Of a stretch of DNA of 64,000 nucleotides, positions 17,070 to 26,469 are shown piece after piece (position 1 is the stretch's first letter; each line of letters starts with the position of its first letter). The position numbers were made by a program, and so were the translations under genes. This stretch comes from Nannocystis exedens (GTDB taxonomy: Bacteria > Myxococcota_A > Polyangia > Nannocystales > Nannocystaceae). A model generated the notes under the pieces. The model worked only from the letters and a program-made list of their open reading frames with translations. It had not been told where the DNA came from and did no database searches. The stretch covers positions 2,428,001 through 2,492,000 of the forward strand of contig NZ_NETK01000001.1 in assembly GCF_002343915.1 (NCBI RefSeq). The letters run 5' to 3'.

Positions 17070-18461
17070 ATGCCTGACCCGTCCTCCACAGGATCATCGC
17101 CGCTGCTGCGGGGGATCTTCGCCGTCCACAGCCAAAATCACGACGTGGTGCGTCGGGCGCGCTCGTTCATCGCCCTGTGCATCACCTTCGCGGCGATCAC
17201 CGCCCTTTTGATCATACCCATCGTCCTCGCCGACCCCGCCGGCGATCTGCCGATGAGCCTCGTCGTGCTCGCCTCGGTGATCGCCAACTACGCGCTGGGC
17301 GCCGTCCTGGCGCGGCGCGGGTGGGTCGACCTCGCGGGCATCCTCGTCAGCGCCAACCTCAGCACCAGCGTCGCCGTCGCCATCCTGTTCCGCTTCCGCG
17401 AGCTGAACGACGGCATCTGGTTCATGGCATTGGGCGTGATCATCTCCGGCCTCGCCCTGCGGCCGCGGCTGATCTGGTGGATCCTCGGCCTCAACCTCGG
17501 GCTCACCACCCTCATGCTGGTGTTCGTGCCGCCGAGCCCTGCGGGGCCGTATCACAACTTCGGCAAGCTGATGCTCCTCGACGCCTTGCTGGTGACGACG
17601 GCGATCGCCGCCTTCATCGACGCCACCCGCAGCCGCGATCTGTTCCGCCGCCAGGCCCGCGCCGTCGAGGACCTCAAGACCGCCCGCGAGCGCGCCGAGC
17701 TGGCCAACAGCGCCAAGAGCGTCTTCCTGGCCAACATGTCGCACGAGCTCCGCACCCCGCTCAACGCGATCATCGGCTTCTCCGAGCTGCTGCAGGAGGA
17801 CGCCGACGACCCGGCCGTGCGCGCCGACCTCGGCAAGATCCGCGGCGCCGGTCATCATTTGCTCGCCATCATCAGCGACATCCTCGACCTCTCCAGGGTC
17901 GAGGTCGGCAAGCTCGAGGTGCGGGCCGACTGGTTCGACCTCGGCGAATTCCTCGCCCGCCTGCACGGCCTCGTCGCCCCGCTCGCCGCGGCCCAGCGCA
18001 ACACCTTCACCCTCACCGGCTCCGCCTCGGGCACCGTCTTCACCGACGAGGTGCGCCTGCGCCAGGCCCTGCTCAACCTGCTCAGCAACGCCTGCAAGTT
18101 CACCGAGCGCGGCGCCGTCGAGCTCACCGTGCGCGAGCGCGTCGAGGACGGCGAGGCGCGCCTCGAGTTCAAGGTCCGCGACACCGGCATCGGCATCGCC
18201 GAGGACGACCTCGAGCGGGTCTACATGCCCTTCGTGCAGGTCGACGACTCGCCGACGCGCCGCGCCGGCGGCACCGGCCTCGGCCTCACCCTCACGCGCG
18301 AGATCGTCCTGCTCCTCGGCGGCACCATCACCGTCGACAGCGCCCTCGGCGTCGGCACCACCTTCACGCTCACCGTCCCGCGCCGCTGGGCCGCGGAGAC
18401 CGCGAGCGCGCCGCTCGAACAGCGCGTCGCCGGCGGCGTGCCCGCCCCGCTGCCCGGCTGA
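17070..18461 (+). CDS. membrane-bound sensor histidine kinase
   Basis: 463 residues from ATG at 17070. The N-terminal half has about six transmembrane helices (MASE-like sensor, residues about 30-195). A short coiled coil follows, then the H-box [20 protein letters not shown] with phospho-acceptor H225. The HATPase domain has N-box [10 protein letters not shown]1 DTGIGI, and G2 GTGLGL. No receiver domain or adjacent response regulator is present, so its partner is elsewhere. The His/Cys-repeat protein gene follows 149 bp later on the same strand. The ligand is unknown. Confidence 0.9.
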   Translation: MPDPSSTGSSPLLRGIFAVHSQNHDVVRRARSFIALCITFAAITALLIIPIVLADPAGDLPMSLVVLASVIANYALGAVLARRGWVDLAGILVSANLSTSVAVAILFRFRELNDGIWFMALGVIISGLALRPRLIWWILGLNLGLTTLMLVFVPPSPAGPYHNFGKLMLLDALLVTTAIAAFIDATRSRDLFRRQARAVEDLKTARERAELANSAKSVFLANMSHELRTPLNAIIGFSELLQEDADDPAVRADLGKIRGAGHHLLAIISDILDLSRVEVGKLEVRADWFDLGEFLARLHGLVAPLAAAQRNTFTLTGSASGTVFTDEVRLRQALLNLLSNACKFTERGAVELTVRERVEDGEARLEFKVRDTGIGIAEDDLERVYMPFVQVDDSPTRRAGGTGLGLTLTREIVLLLGGTITVDSALGVGTTFTLTVPRRWAAETASAPLEQRVAGGVPAPLPG

Positions 18462-18610
18462 CGCCCACGCTCGCAGCGATCGTCGCACCGACCAGGTCGC
18501 CGCGCCCGCCTGCGCATTTCCTCGCCTCGACCGTAACCGCGGTCACGACCACCGGGTGGGACGAGGTGCGGCGCCGAAGGCCTGCGCAACGCTAGCGGGT
18601 CGGAGGCAGC

Positions 18611-18946
18611 ATGGGACATCATCACCACAAGCGAGGCCGCAACTGCAATCACGGCTGGTGGGCCACCTCGGACGCGGCGGGGCACCACCACCACAAGCTC
18701 GGGCACGACTGCGGCCACGGCGTGTGGGCCACCGATTCGGTCGACGGCCATCACCACCACAAGCGCGGCGGCGACTGCGTCGAGCACCGGCAATGGGCGA
18801 CCGGCGAGGACGTCGCCGACCGCAGCTTCTTGACCGACGAGGAGTTCCCCGACGATCCCACGATCGAGGTCGATCTCTCGCACACCGACCGGCGATCGTA
18901 CGAGGAGATCGAGGCCGAACTCGCGGCCCTCGAGCGGCCGAAGTGA
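18611..18946 (+). CDS. His/Cys-rich protein with three 22-residue repeats
   Basis: 111 residues. GGAGG precedes the ATG. Residues 2-66 are three tandem repeats of GHHHHKxGxxCxHGxWAT with starts at G2, G24 and G46, a strict 22-residue period. Cys is at 12, 34 and 56 and Trp at 17, 39 and 62. The third copy is less regular (VEHRQWAT). The C-terminal 45 residues are acidic and helical (EEIEAELAALERP). There is no signal peptide or membrane segment. The four-His cluster next to a Cys and a His suggests soft-metal binding. The repeat-plus-tail layout also resembles a multi-core peptide precursor, but no modifying enzyme is adjacent. The family was not recognised. Confidence 0.8.
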   Translation: MGHHHHKRGRNCNHGWWATSDAAGHHHHKLGHDCGHGVWATDSVDGHHHHKRGGDCVEHRQWATGEDVADRSFLTDEEFPDDPTIEVDLSHTDRRSYEEIEAELAALERPK

Positions 18947-19201
18947 CGCGCGGTATCCGTCGACCGCACGACCCGGCACGCATGCCCCAAGCGCCCTCCC
19001 ATCGACCTCAGTGAGAGCGCTGGGCGCAGCACAGCGTGCACGTCGGGAGCCGCCGCGCAGCGCCTCCAGCGGGTCGAGGCGCCCTCACCTCGGCGTCGCC
19101 GTCTCGCACCGCGCGTCGCTCGCATCAGCGCTCACGACGAACATCCCGCGGCTCCCGGCCGACGCTGCGACCGTTCACCGGCGTTGCCCGTGCCGGGCCG
19201 C

Positions 19202-20905
19202 TCACCGCGACTTCGCCAGCTCGGCGAGGGCCGTGCGCCCGTCGCTGCGGTACACGCGGCCGGCCTCGTCGTCATAGCGAAAGCGGTCGCGGAACGGCGC
19301 CAGCGGTGAGATCGTGAGCAGCTCGCGGAACCCGGCCGCGACGCGCTCGCGAAGCGCCGCGTCGGGGTGCACCTCGAGCGTCACCGCGACTTCGTGCGCC
19401 TTCCAGTCGCACACGCGCAGCGCCAGGCTCGTGCCGTCGACCGTGCCCGCGAACCAGTACTCGAACGTCGACTTGTACTCGTCCCCGCGGTCGTGCGGCG
19501 GGCCGACCAGGTGCTCGAGCTTCGCGCGGACGACCGCGATCGTGTCGCTGCCGAGCCCGCCCCACGCCGGCCCGCGCACCTGCGTCATCTCGGCCCGGAC
19601 CCCGCCCGGCTGCGGCGTGAAGCGGATCCCCGCCACCTCGTAGTGGCCCGTGCGCGCCAGCGTCTGGTCGATCCGCGCCTGCCACGCCGGCTTCTCCGGC
19701 GGCTTCTCCGGCGCGACGGCGACGGCGTCGGCGTCCTCGACCGCGACGGCGCCGGCCTCCTCGAGCCACCCGGCGATCCAGCGCTCCCCGCGGTTCGCCC
19801 CCGGATCGTGGGGCACCACGCGCGCGAGCGCCAGGGGATTGCGCCCGTTCAGACGCCCCGCGTTCGCGTCGGCCCCCGCGCGCAAGAGGTCCTGGATGAA
19901 GGACGTCGAGTTGTCCTTCTGCATCGCCAGCGCGATCGCGTGCAGCAGCAACGTGGACCCGTCCGGGTAGCTTGCGTTCACGTCGGCCCCCGCCGCGATG
20001 GCCGCTGCGAGCATCGCGTGCTGCCGGTCGCGGCCGAGCGCCAGGAGCAGCGGATCGCCGTGACGGTCGCGCGCATTCACGTCCAGCCCCGCCGCGATCA
20101 GCAGCTCGAAGGTGACCTCGTCGGGCGCGCCGACGACCGCCCAGGTCAGCGCGGCGCTGTCCGTCACGCGCGCCCCGGCCGCGAGCAGCCGGCGGACCAC
20201 GCTGCGGTGCCCGTGCGCCACGGCGTGATGAAGCACCGAGCGCACCTCGCCCGCCGAGTACTGCGCGCCCGGCTCGAGCGCCGCCGCGGCATGGACGTTC
20301 GCCCCGGCGGTCAGCAGCGTCGCCACGCTGTGCAGCTTGCCCTTCGCCGCCGCGCGCACGAGCAGCCAGTCCCGGTCGACCTCCGCGCCGGGGAGCAGCG
20401 CCGCCAGCACCTCGCCCGCGCCGGCCTCCGTCGCCGCGAGCGCGAGCTCCTTGCGGGCCTCGCCGCCCAGCCGCTGGACCGCGACGGCCAGCCCCTTCGT
20501 GGCCCCGGCCTCGATCGCCGCCTGCACCGCGGCTCTCGCCTCGTCGCCCGTCGCGGCCGCCGCCAGCGCCGCCTCGGCCCGCTTCACCGCCGCCGCCGTC
20601 GTCTTCGGCGCGAGCTCGATCGGCCACTCGACCGCCTTGCGCAGCTTCTCGACGTCCGGCGCGGCCGCGGGCTCCTCGACCCGTCCGGCCTCGACGAGCT
20701 GATTCATGGCCACGCGCAGCACCTCGGGCACGAACTCGCCGAAGCTCACCGCGAACCCGATCGGCTGGATCACCGCCACGCGCTTCGGGCCGTACTCCCA
20801 GCGGAGCAGCCGCGCGTCGAACGTAACCCCCTGCTTGGTCGTCAGGCGGACCCGGCCGTCGACCGAGCTATAGATGATGATTTTCGTCGAGACATCACTG
20901 CCCAT
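19202..20905 (-). CDS. ankyrin-repeat protein
   Basis: 567 residues from ATG at 20905. The N-terminus is a small beta domain (KIIIYSSVDGRVRL, TFDARLLRWEYGPKRVAV). An Ala-rich helical region leads into ankyrin repeats around residues 195-385 (for example VLHHAVAHGHRSVVRRLLAAGARV and LLLALGRDRQHAMLAAAIAAGADVN). A C-terminal alpha/beta domain of about 150 residues closes the protein. There is no signal peptide, so it is probably cytoplasmic and mediates protein contacts. The long in-frame extension upstream of 20905 has implausible composition and was not used. Confidence 0.8.
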   Translation of the reverse strand: MGSDVSTKIIIYSSVDGRVRLTTKQGVTFDARLLRWEYGPKRVAVIQPIGFAVSFGEFVPEVLRVAMNQLVEAGRVEEPAAAPDVEKLRKAVEWPIELAPKTTAAAVKRAEAALAAAATGDEARAAVQAAIEAGATKGLAVAVQRLGGEARKELALAATEAGAGEVLAALLPGAEVDRDWLLVRAAAKGKLHSVATLLTAGANVHAAAALEPGAQYSAGEVRSVLHHAVAHGHRSVVRRLLAAGARVTDSAALTWAVVGAPDEVTFELLIAAGLDVNARDRHGDPLLLALGRDRQHAMLAAAIAAGADVNASYPDGSTLLLHAIALAMQKDNSTSFIQDLLRAGADANAGRLNGRNPLALARVVPHDPGANRGERWIAGWLEEAGAVAVEDADAVAVAPEKPPEKPAWQARIDQTLARTGHYEVAGIRFTPQPGGVRAEMTQVRGPAWGGLGSDTIAVVRAKLEHLVGPPHDRGDEYKSTFEYWFAGTVDGTSLALRVCDWKAHEVAVTLEVHPDAALRERVAAGFRELLTISPLAPFRDRFRYDDEAGRVYRSDGRTALAELAKSR

Positions 20906-21733
20906 CGCGTCGGCTCCGTGGCGTGCTGTGCTCGCACAGCCGCCCTCCGCAGGCAAGCCCGTCGCCACGGCCACGCGGCCGCCCCTGCCCCGGGCCGGGA
21001 AATCCGGGCCGTATCCGCCTTGTCCCGGTACCCCTCCGGTGCTCCGCAGGAGCGCCCGGAGCGTCGACACCGTGACGCGCATCCATTCCTTCCGGGCGAT
21101 GCGCCGAGGATGACGACATACCCCGTATCACCCGCGACCCGGAATCGGGCACACGAAGCCGGCCGCGACGCCCGGCTCGCCCGCGAATCACCGCACCGCG
21201 CAGCGCGCCGTGCCATGATTGGCATTCATATTTCTTTACCATTATGAAAACCCGTCGCGATCGGTCGCCTTCAGCAACATCGCCAGCCCGCGCTGCGGCC
21301 CGCCGTTCAGGTCCTGCGGCATCGCCCGCAACAGCTCGAGCGCGGCCGTCCACGACCCGCGGGCCGGACAGGCCGCCAGCAACGGCTGCCCGTACGCCTC
21401 TTCCTGGGCCTCCGCGCCGCGACCTGCCCCCGCAGCTCGACGCCGACGGTCCGATGATTCGCACCGAGCGCTCGGACGCCGACCCAATGGCGAAAGGCTC
21501 CGACGAACCCGCGGATTCGCCGGAGTAAGCCAAGTCTCGGGCGCCCGCCGTCCGCCGCGCACGCGGACGGCGAGCTTGTCGGCGGCGCTGCGGGCACCGC
21601 TCGCGGACGCGCCGATTCACCGCGGCCGGACCACGTGCGACGATTCAGGCGCCGCCCGCGTGCCACGATTGTCGCGCCTCGGCGCGCACACGGCCGGCGC
21701 AGCCGCGCGCGCGCCATCGGTTCACCGACGCGG
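20906..21733. other. gene-poor stretch with one possible gene fragment
   Basis: Apart from the fragment at 21242-21405 nothing here looks coding. A short AT-rich patch lies at 21215-21250. No repeat array was seen. Confidence 0.35.
21242..21405 (-). pseudogene. possible C-terminal gene fragment
   Basis: A minus-strand frame ends with plausible helical sequence (EEAYGQPLLAACPARG, ALELLRAMPQDLNGGPQ, LAMLLKATDRDGFS and stop). Upstream in the same frame the composition turns to Arg-rich nonsense, so only the tail of some gene seems preserved. No family was recognised. Confidence 0.3.
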
Positions 21734-22018
21734 CTAGCGCTCGTCGGCATCGGCGCCCGCGCAGGGCACCGCCTCCGCGCCGTCGGTCTCGTAGCAGAGC
21801 CCCTCGACCTCGTCGTACACCAGCTCGGGGATCACCGACATCTGCTCCTCCTCGACGCACTCGGGGTCGCAGTTCCAGCACGACAGCGGCGGCGGCGGCT
21901 CCTCCCGCTGGCAGATCGGCGCGCTGCAACAGAGCGCCGACGCCGTCTGGGACGCCAGACCGACCCCGCCGAACGCCAACACGACCGCCATCATCGACCA
22001 CACTTGAGCCAAACGCAT
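21734..22018 (-). CDS. small Cys-rich secreted protein
   Basis: 94 residues from ATG at 22018, preceded by GGAGGTG. A signal peptide (SMMAVVLAFGGVGLASQTASA) is followed by a Cys-rich stretch (LCCSAPIC, CWNCDPEC) and an acidic tail ending in a further Cys pair. It is probably disulphide-bonded and exported. The signal-peptide region and about 200 bp of upstream DNA are duplicated at 24051-24308, where the Cys-rich part is lost. Function is unknown. Confidence 0.65.
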   Translation of the reverse strand: MRLAQVWSMMAVVLAFGGVGLASQTASALCCSAPICQREEPPPPLSCWNCDPECVEEEQMSVIPELVYDEVEGLCYETDGAEAVPCAGADADER

Positions 22019-22225
22019 AGGCACCTCCAAGTCTCCAGTAGTTCCAGCATGCGCCGCCATCCCCGAACGATTCGGGCGAGGCGACAAGGCGAGATTCGCA
22101 GAATACGTATAGGAGTCAAGCACGGCCGCGGCCCGTTGCCTGCAAACCAGCGCCAGCGCCGTCGGGACGGCCCCGAGCGAGCGCTCGCAGCGCTCCTTAT
22201 ACGATTCTGTCGGAACGATGTATTC
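21947..22225 (-). repeat. duplicated block, copy 1 (5' end and upstream of Cys-rich gene)
   Basis: This segment matches 24051-24308 closely by eye: the signal-peptide codons, the run CCCCGAACG with its flanks, and GCCGTCGGGACGGCCCCGAG. Copy 1 belongs to an intact gene. Conserved upstream DNA suggests that the promoter was duplicated with it. Confidence 0.7.
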
Positions 22226-22435
22226 GTCGTTCTGCGCCGCCAGAGCGGCGGCGAAACCCTCCTCGCACCTCGCCCCGTCGAAGCTCGAGGGGGGCCGATG
22301 GCGGGATCGGAGAAGCGATTGGCGGGATCCGAGAAGTCGGCGCGGTGAGACGCCTGCTACGTTCGCCGCGACGGGGAATCATCGACCAGCGCTCACGCGA
22401 CCCCCGGGATCGACGTGAGCGAGGAGCGTTCACTT

Positions 22436-22807
22436 ATGAAAACCATGCTTCCTGCCCTTGCCCTGATGCTCTCGGCCGCGTCCTTCACCGGCTGCGATTC
22501 GCCCGACGACAGCGACGTCGAGGCCCTGCAGGCCCAGCTCGACGACGAGGACGTCGACAACCTCGTCGCGGCCGAGGCGGCCGAGAGCGACGACGAGGAC
22601 GGCGAAAGCCGCCCCTCCCTCGAGGCCGACGAGGACCTGGTCGACGCCAGCCGACCCACGTTGGCGACCTGCGAGCAGTGGACCCCCACGACGGGCCAGT
22701 GCGAAAGAGCCAATATCCAGTGTCTGGACCCCGAGATCACGCCGGGCCCGTGCTCGGTCCTGACGCAATGCATCAAGTGCGACGTGCCCTGGAGCGGCGG
22801 CGTCTAG
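22436..22807 (+). CDS. small acidic lipoprotein
   Basis: 123 residues. GAGGAG precedes the ATG. The signal peptide ends SFTGC, a good lipobox. A strongly acidic linker (Asp/Glu-rich, residues about 24-75) leads to a C-terminal region with five Cys (LATCEQW, GQCERANIQCLD, PGPCSVLTQCIKC), likely disulphide-linked. The family was not recognised. It lies between the duplicated block and a terminator-like hairpin. Confidence 0.7.
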   Translation: MKTMLPALALMLSAASFTGCDSPDDSDVEALQAQLDDEDVDNLVAAEAAESDDEDGESRPSLEADEDLVDASRPTLATCEQWTPTTGQCERANIQCLDPEITPGPCSVLTQCIKCDVPWSGGV

Positions 22808-22825
22808 ACCGACCAGCAGGTTTGA

Positions 22826-22840
22826 GGCTCGCTACGAGCC
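22826..22840. terminator. stem-loop after the acidic lipoprotein gene
   Basis: GGCTCG and CGAGCC flank the loop CTA, 19 bp after the stop at 22807 and before the convergent AraC gene. The stem is short and no T-run follows, so termination is only suggested. Confidence 0.4.
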
Positions 22841-22973
22841 GAGCGGCGAGCGCTCCGTGGCCGGGTCGACCCCGGCGCGGGGCGCTTTGCGCTGCGAGCT
22901 CGAAGATCGAGCGGCTCCTTCGTGGTTCGAGGAACGTCCGGGCACACGATGAGCGAGCGCCCCGCGTCGTGGG

Positions 22974-23963
22974 TCATGCGCCTCGTCCGCCGGCGCGGTC
23001 CTCGATCCTGCCGACCCCTCCCATCGAGCCGGCACCCGCCTCGATCGCGCCCGCCGGCGCCGCTCTCGGGCCCGCGCCCAGGGCTCCGCGCACGCGCCTC
23101 CGCCACTCGCTCGGCGCCTCGCCCGTGTGCCGCCGGAACATCGTGCTGAAGTTGGCGAGCGAGCTTGCCCCCACCTCGAGGGCGATCGTCGTCAGCGTCA
23201 GCGCGGGGTCCCGCAGCAGCGCCTGCGCCGCGCGCACCTGCGCCGCGGCGTGCTCCGCCTGAAAGCTCGTCCCCTCGTCTCGAAGCCGGCGCTGCAGCGT
23301 TCGCGTCGACAGTCCGAGCTGCCGCGCCGCGCTCTCCAGCGTCACCTCGGACAGCGGCGGGACCAGCACCCGCCGCAGGCGCTGCACGTACTTCAGCTCG
23401 CCCATGGCCGAGGCCACGATCTCTTCGAGCTCCTCGATCAGGTCCGACCGATCGCTGCGGCCGAGCCACGCGAGCGCCTCGCCGGGGGACTCGAGGACCG
23501 CGACCGGGTGTGCGGGGCGGACGACCTTGTCGAAGCCGGCCACGATCGCGCCGGGGAGGCCGTTCGGGCGGACCCGCGCCTGGCACGTCACGAGCTCGCG
23601 GTAGAGCGGCGCGCGCGCTTGCAGGTGGGCGGCGAACGCCGCGAATGCCAGCGGATCGACGCTGTGGAGCCGGCGCAGATCGACGAGCGAGGCGTGCGGC
23701 AGGGCCTCCGGACGCACCTCCACGTCGAGGAACTGGCAGAGCCGCCGGATCTCCGCCTCCCCCGGGCGACCCCAGATGGTCACGCCGTAGAACCGAGGAT
23801 CGGCGCACCAGACCACGAACGAGGTCGAGACCACGTACGAGCCGGTGGGCGAACTTCGATACTCGGCGAGCCCCGTCGCTTGTTTCAACCGGGCCGTCTT
23901 CGCGAGGAACATGTCCGCTGCGAGCGCCGGCGCGCGGTCACGAGTTCTCTGAAGGTTCGACAT
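22974..23963 (-). CDS. AraC-family transcriptional regulator
   Basis: 329 residues. The N-terminal 200 residues are an Arabinose_bd-like sensor domain (YVVSTSFVVWCADPRFYGVTIW, LPHASLVDLRRLHSVDPLAF). The C-terminal pair of helix-turn-helix motifs is clear: LESAARQLGLSTRTLQRRL and TIALEVGASSLANFSTMFRRHTGEAPSEWRR. A Gly/Ala tail follows. This domain order is that of the OruR/ArgR-like AraC group. Its target is unknown; flanking genes are small secreted proteins. Confidence 0.9.
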   Translation of the reverse strand: MSNLQRTRDRAPALAADMFLAKTARLKQATGLAEYRSSPTGSYVVSTSFVVWCADPRFYGVTIWGRPGEAEIRRLCQFLDVEVRPEALPHASLVDLRRLHSVDPLAFAAFAAHLQARAPLYRELVTCQARVRPNGLPGAIVAGFDKVVRPAHPVAVLESPGEALAWLGRSDRSDLIEELEEIVASAMGELKYVQRLRRVLVPPLSEVTLESAARQLGLSTRTLQRRLRDEGTSFQAEHAAAQVRAAQALLRDPALTLTTIALEVGASSLANFSTMFRRHTGEAPSEWRRRVRGALGAGPRAAPAGAIEAGAGSMGGVGRIEDRAGGRGA

Positions 23964-23996
23964 GCACCCCCTATTCCCCGGAATGCCGGCGAACCG

Positions 23997-24122
23997 TCAC
24001 TCGCTCTCGCCAACAACGTTGGGGCGACCCGAGGCGCCGGCCTTCGGGGTTTGGGACGCCGGCCCGACCCCGCCGGACGCCGACACGACGGCCATCATCG
24101 ACCGCACCTGAGCCGAACGCAG
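23997..24122 (-). pseudogene. decayed copy of the Cys-rich secreted protein gene
   Basis: Codons matching the signal peptide of the 21734-22018 gene are present (RSAQVRSMMAVVSASGGVGPASQT), but the ATG position is CTG and the frame then runs into unrelated sequence and a stop. The Cys-rich part is absent. It is a truncated, untranslated duplicate. Confidence 0.6.
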
Positions 24123-24308
24123 CAGTTCAAGGCATGCTCCGCCGTCCCCGAACGGGTCGGGCGAGGCGACAGGACGAGGTTCGCAGGGTGTGAAGAGGAG
24201 TCGAGCAGACGGGCGCCCGTCGCCTGCAACCATCGCCCGCGCCGTCGGGACGGCCCCGAGCGAGCGAACACCGTGCTCCTTATGTGAATCCGTCGGCACG
24301 CAGCATTC
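24051..24308 (-). repeat. duplicated block, copy 2 (decayed)
   Basis: Counterpart of 21947-22225 with many substitutions and small deletions. It lies between the AraC gene and the PstS-like gene. Confidence 0.7.
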
Positions 24309-24810
24309 ACTGTGTTGCGCCGATTCTCGCCCTCGGCGCGCCGACGGACCTGCGGGGGGCGCGGCTCGGGGCTCGCCGCCGACGGCGAATGCGCATCGTC
24401 GGCGCCCGCCCCCGCGTGATCCCATCACGCCCGCGTGTAGGCGGCCTCCCGACGGCTCGTCACCCGGTGATCGCCGCGTATGGCGGTACCGTCGATTCAC
24501 CCGACGGAACCGTCACGCCATTGTCCGGCGCGCTCACTGCATTCGGCGCGCCGGCGGCGAACACCCGACGCAATCACCCTATCTCTCGAGACCTGTCTCT
24601 CCGGGCATCCTCGCTCCGGCCCTCTCGCGCGTTTTCGCTCCTTCATTAAAATTAACGCACAGACACCTTGAAAGAATCCTCCGTCGAGGGAGACGTTGAC
24701 GACACGTCGTCCTCCGGCTGTTCGCCGGCAAAAATCCGCCATGGCGCCGCAGATCCGTCGTTTCAGTTTAACTTGCACACCTTCTTTTTTAATGGATTCC
24801 TCCACCAAAT
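24309..24810. other. upstream region of the binding-protein/TonB cluster
   Basis: No convincing gene. It becomes AT-rich from 24640 on (TTAAAATTAACG, then TTCTTTTTTAATGG before the start). GACGAC-AC-GTCGTC at 24698-24711 is a small inverted repeat. I looked for a Pho-box-like direct repeat and saw none. Confidence 0.4.
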
Positions 24811-25992
24811 ATGTCCCTTCGCCTCGCCTTGTACGTCCCGCTGGCGGCCGCACTCGGCCTGACCCTCGCGCCCCGCGGGGTCCTGGCCGCCCCCTGCGCG
24901 GATCTCCCGAACCCCGTCATCGGCATCGGCGGCAGCGCCAGCAAGCCGCTGCTGGCCAAGGTCGCGGCGGCCCTGCACGCCATCGACGCCCCGATCGACC
25001 TCGTCTACCAGAGCCCGGGCGCCTGCTTCGGCATCACCTACTTCGTCGACGGCACCAAGATCACCGGCACCGCCAACTACTGGGACGCCGAGGGCACCGA
25101 GCAGACCTGCGACCTGCCGCTGACCGGCGCCGACCCGGACTTCGGCATGCTCGGCGTCAAGGGCACCCTGTGCGAGGGCGTCGACGCCATCCCCGACGGC
25201 ATCGCCGAGTTCCCGGGCCCGATCACCTCGTGGAGCCTCATCGCCTCCAACGACTCGAGCCAGACCAACATCAGCGCCGCCGCGGTCTACTTCGTCTACG
25301 GCTTCGGCGCCGCGCTCGGCCAGGTCGCCCCGTGGACCGTCGACGCCGAGCTGTACAGCCGCAACGCCACCTCGGCCGCCCTGATCGCCATCGCCCTCGG
25401 GGCCGGCATCCCGCCGACCAAGTTCAAGGGCATCGACGTCGGCACGAACCAGGCCATGATCTCGAGCGTCGGCCAGTCGCTGAACCCCGAGAACGCGCTC
25501 GGCTTCGTCAGCACCGAGGTCGCCGACCTCAACCGCGACACCGTCCACACGCTCGCCTACCAGGCCTACGACCAGAGCTGCGCCTACTGGCCCGACTCGA
25601 CCGCGACCGCCTTCGACAAGCGCAACGTCCGCGACGGTCACTACGACCTGTGGAGCCCGTACAACTTCTACGTCCCGGTCGACGGCGACGGCGAGATCAT
25701 CGACCCCGAGACCCGGCGCCTCGTCGGCTTCTTCACCGGCGCCGAGCCGCTGCCGGACGGCCTGCCCCTGCTCGACATCATCATCGACAACGGCACCATC
25801 CCGCAGTGCGCCATGCAGGTGTGGCGCGACGAGGAGATCGGGCCCCTCTACAGCTTCCAGCCCGACGCGCCGTGCGGCTGCTACTTCGAGGCGCGGGCGG
25901 CCGGCGGGACCGACTGCCAGGCGTGCGCCGGCGACGGGGACTGCGGCGCCGACGCCCCCGTCTGCCGCCACGGGTACTGCGAGGTGATCTGA
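24811..25992 (+). CDS. PstS-like periplasmic substrate-binding protein
   Basis: 393 residues with a signal peptide (ALYVPLAAALGLTLAPRGVLA). The mature protein has the PBP-like layout: VIGIGGSASKPLLAKVAAAL at the start, a linker and second lobe with SAAAVYFVYGFG and ATSAALIAIALGAGIPPTKFKG, and a C-terminal Cys-rich tail (CGCYFEA, DCQACAGDGDCGADAPVCRHGYC) that recalls EGF-like ends of myxobacterial surface proteins. Such proteins bind phosphate or other oxyanions. It begins a cluster with an OprP-like porin, which supports an anion role. Confidence 0.7.
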   Translation: MSLRLALYVPLAAALGLTLAPRGVLAAPCADLPNPVIGIGGSASKPLLAKVAAALHAIDAPIDLVYQSPGACFGITYFVDGTKITGTANYWDAEGTEQTCDLPLTGADPDFGMLGVKGTLCEGVDAIPDGIAEFPGPITSWSLIASNDSSQTNISAAAVYFVYGFGAALGQVAPWTVDAELYSRNATSAALIAIALGAGIPPTKFKGIDVGTNQAMISSVGQSLNPENALGFVSTEVADLNRDTVHTLAYQAYDQSCAYWPDSTATAFDKRNVRDGHYDLWSPYNFYVPVDGDGEIIDPETRRLVGFFTGAEPLPDGLPLLDIIIDNGTIPQCAMQVWRDEEIGPLYSFQPDAPCGCYFEARAAGGTDCQACAGDGDCGADAPVCRHGYCEVI

Positions 25993-26040
25993 CCCTTGCG
26001 ACCTGTCCCTCGCGCCACCCACGAAGCCTCCAGGAGTCCC

Positions 26041-26469
26041 ATGCCCATCGCTCATCCCACCGTCCGCGCCCGCGTCGCCGCCCGCGCCCTCGCGCTCGCC
26101 GTCGGCCTCGTCGGCGCCTGCTCTTCGGAGCAGGTCGAGCCGCCCGGCGACGACACCGACGACCCCGCGACCTCCGCCACGCCGACCGGCAACGCCACCG
26201 CGACCGAGCCCGGCACCACCACCCCCGACGACCCGACCGGGACCTCGACCACTCAGGGCGCCACCACCGACGACCCGCCCGACCCGACCACCGGCACCAC
26301 CGGCGACCCTGCCGAGTGCGAGACCCCCGAGGGCTGCTGGAGCTGCACGCCCACCACCCACAAGCAGCACCTCAACGCGTGCACCGACGCGACCTGTGAG
26401 CCCTTCCCCAACACGAAGGACCGCCTCCCGCTGCTCGAAGAGGACGGGACGCTGCCGCCGCTGCCGTGA
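26041..26469 (+). CDS. Thr/Asp-rich lipoprotein
   Basis: 142 residues. AGGAG precedes the ATG. The signal ends GLVGACSSE, a good lipobox. A Thr/Pro/Asp-rich linker of about 60 residues follows, then a compact Cys-rich end (CETPEGCWSCTPTTHKQ, ACTDATCEPF). It sits 48 bp after the binding-protein gene and overlaps the porin start by 4 bp, so it is part of the uptake operon. Function is unknown. Confidence 0.7.
   Translation: MPIAHPTVRARVAARALALAVGLVGACSSEQVEPPGDDTDDPATSATPTGNATATEPGTTTPDDPTGTSTTQGATTDDPPDPTTGTTGDPAECETPEGCWSCTPTTHKQHLNACTDATCEPFPNTKDRLPLLEEDGTLPPLP

Noticed and set aside
24309..24810. Pho-box upstream of the PstS-like gene
   Set aside because: No 7-bp direct repeat pair with 4-bp spacing like CTGTCAT was visible.
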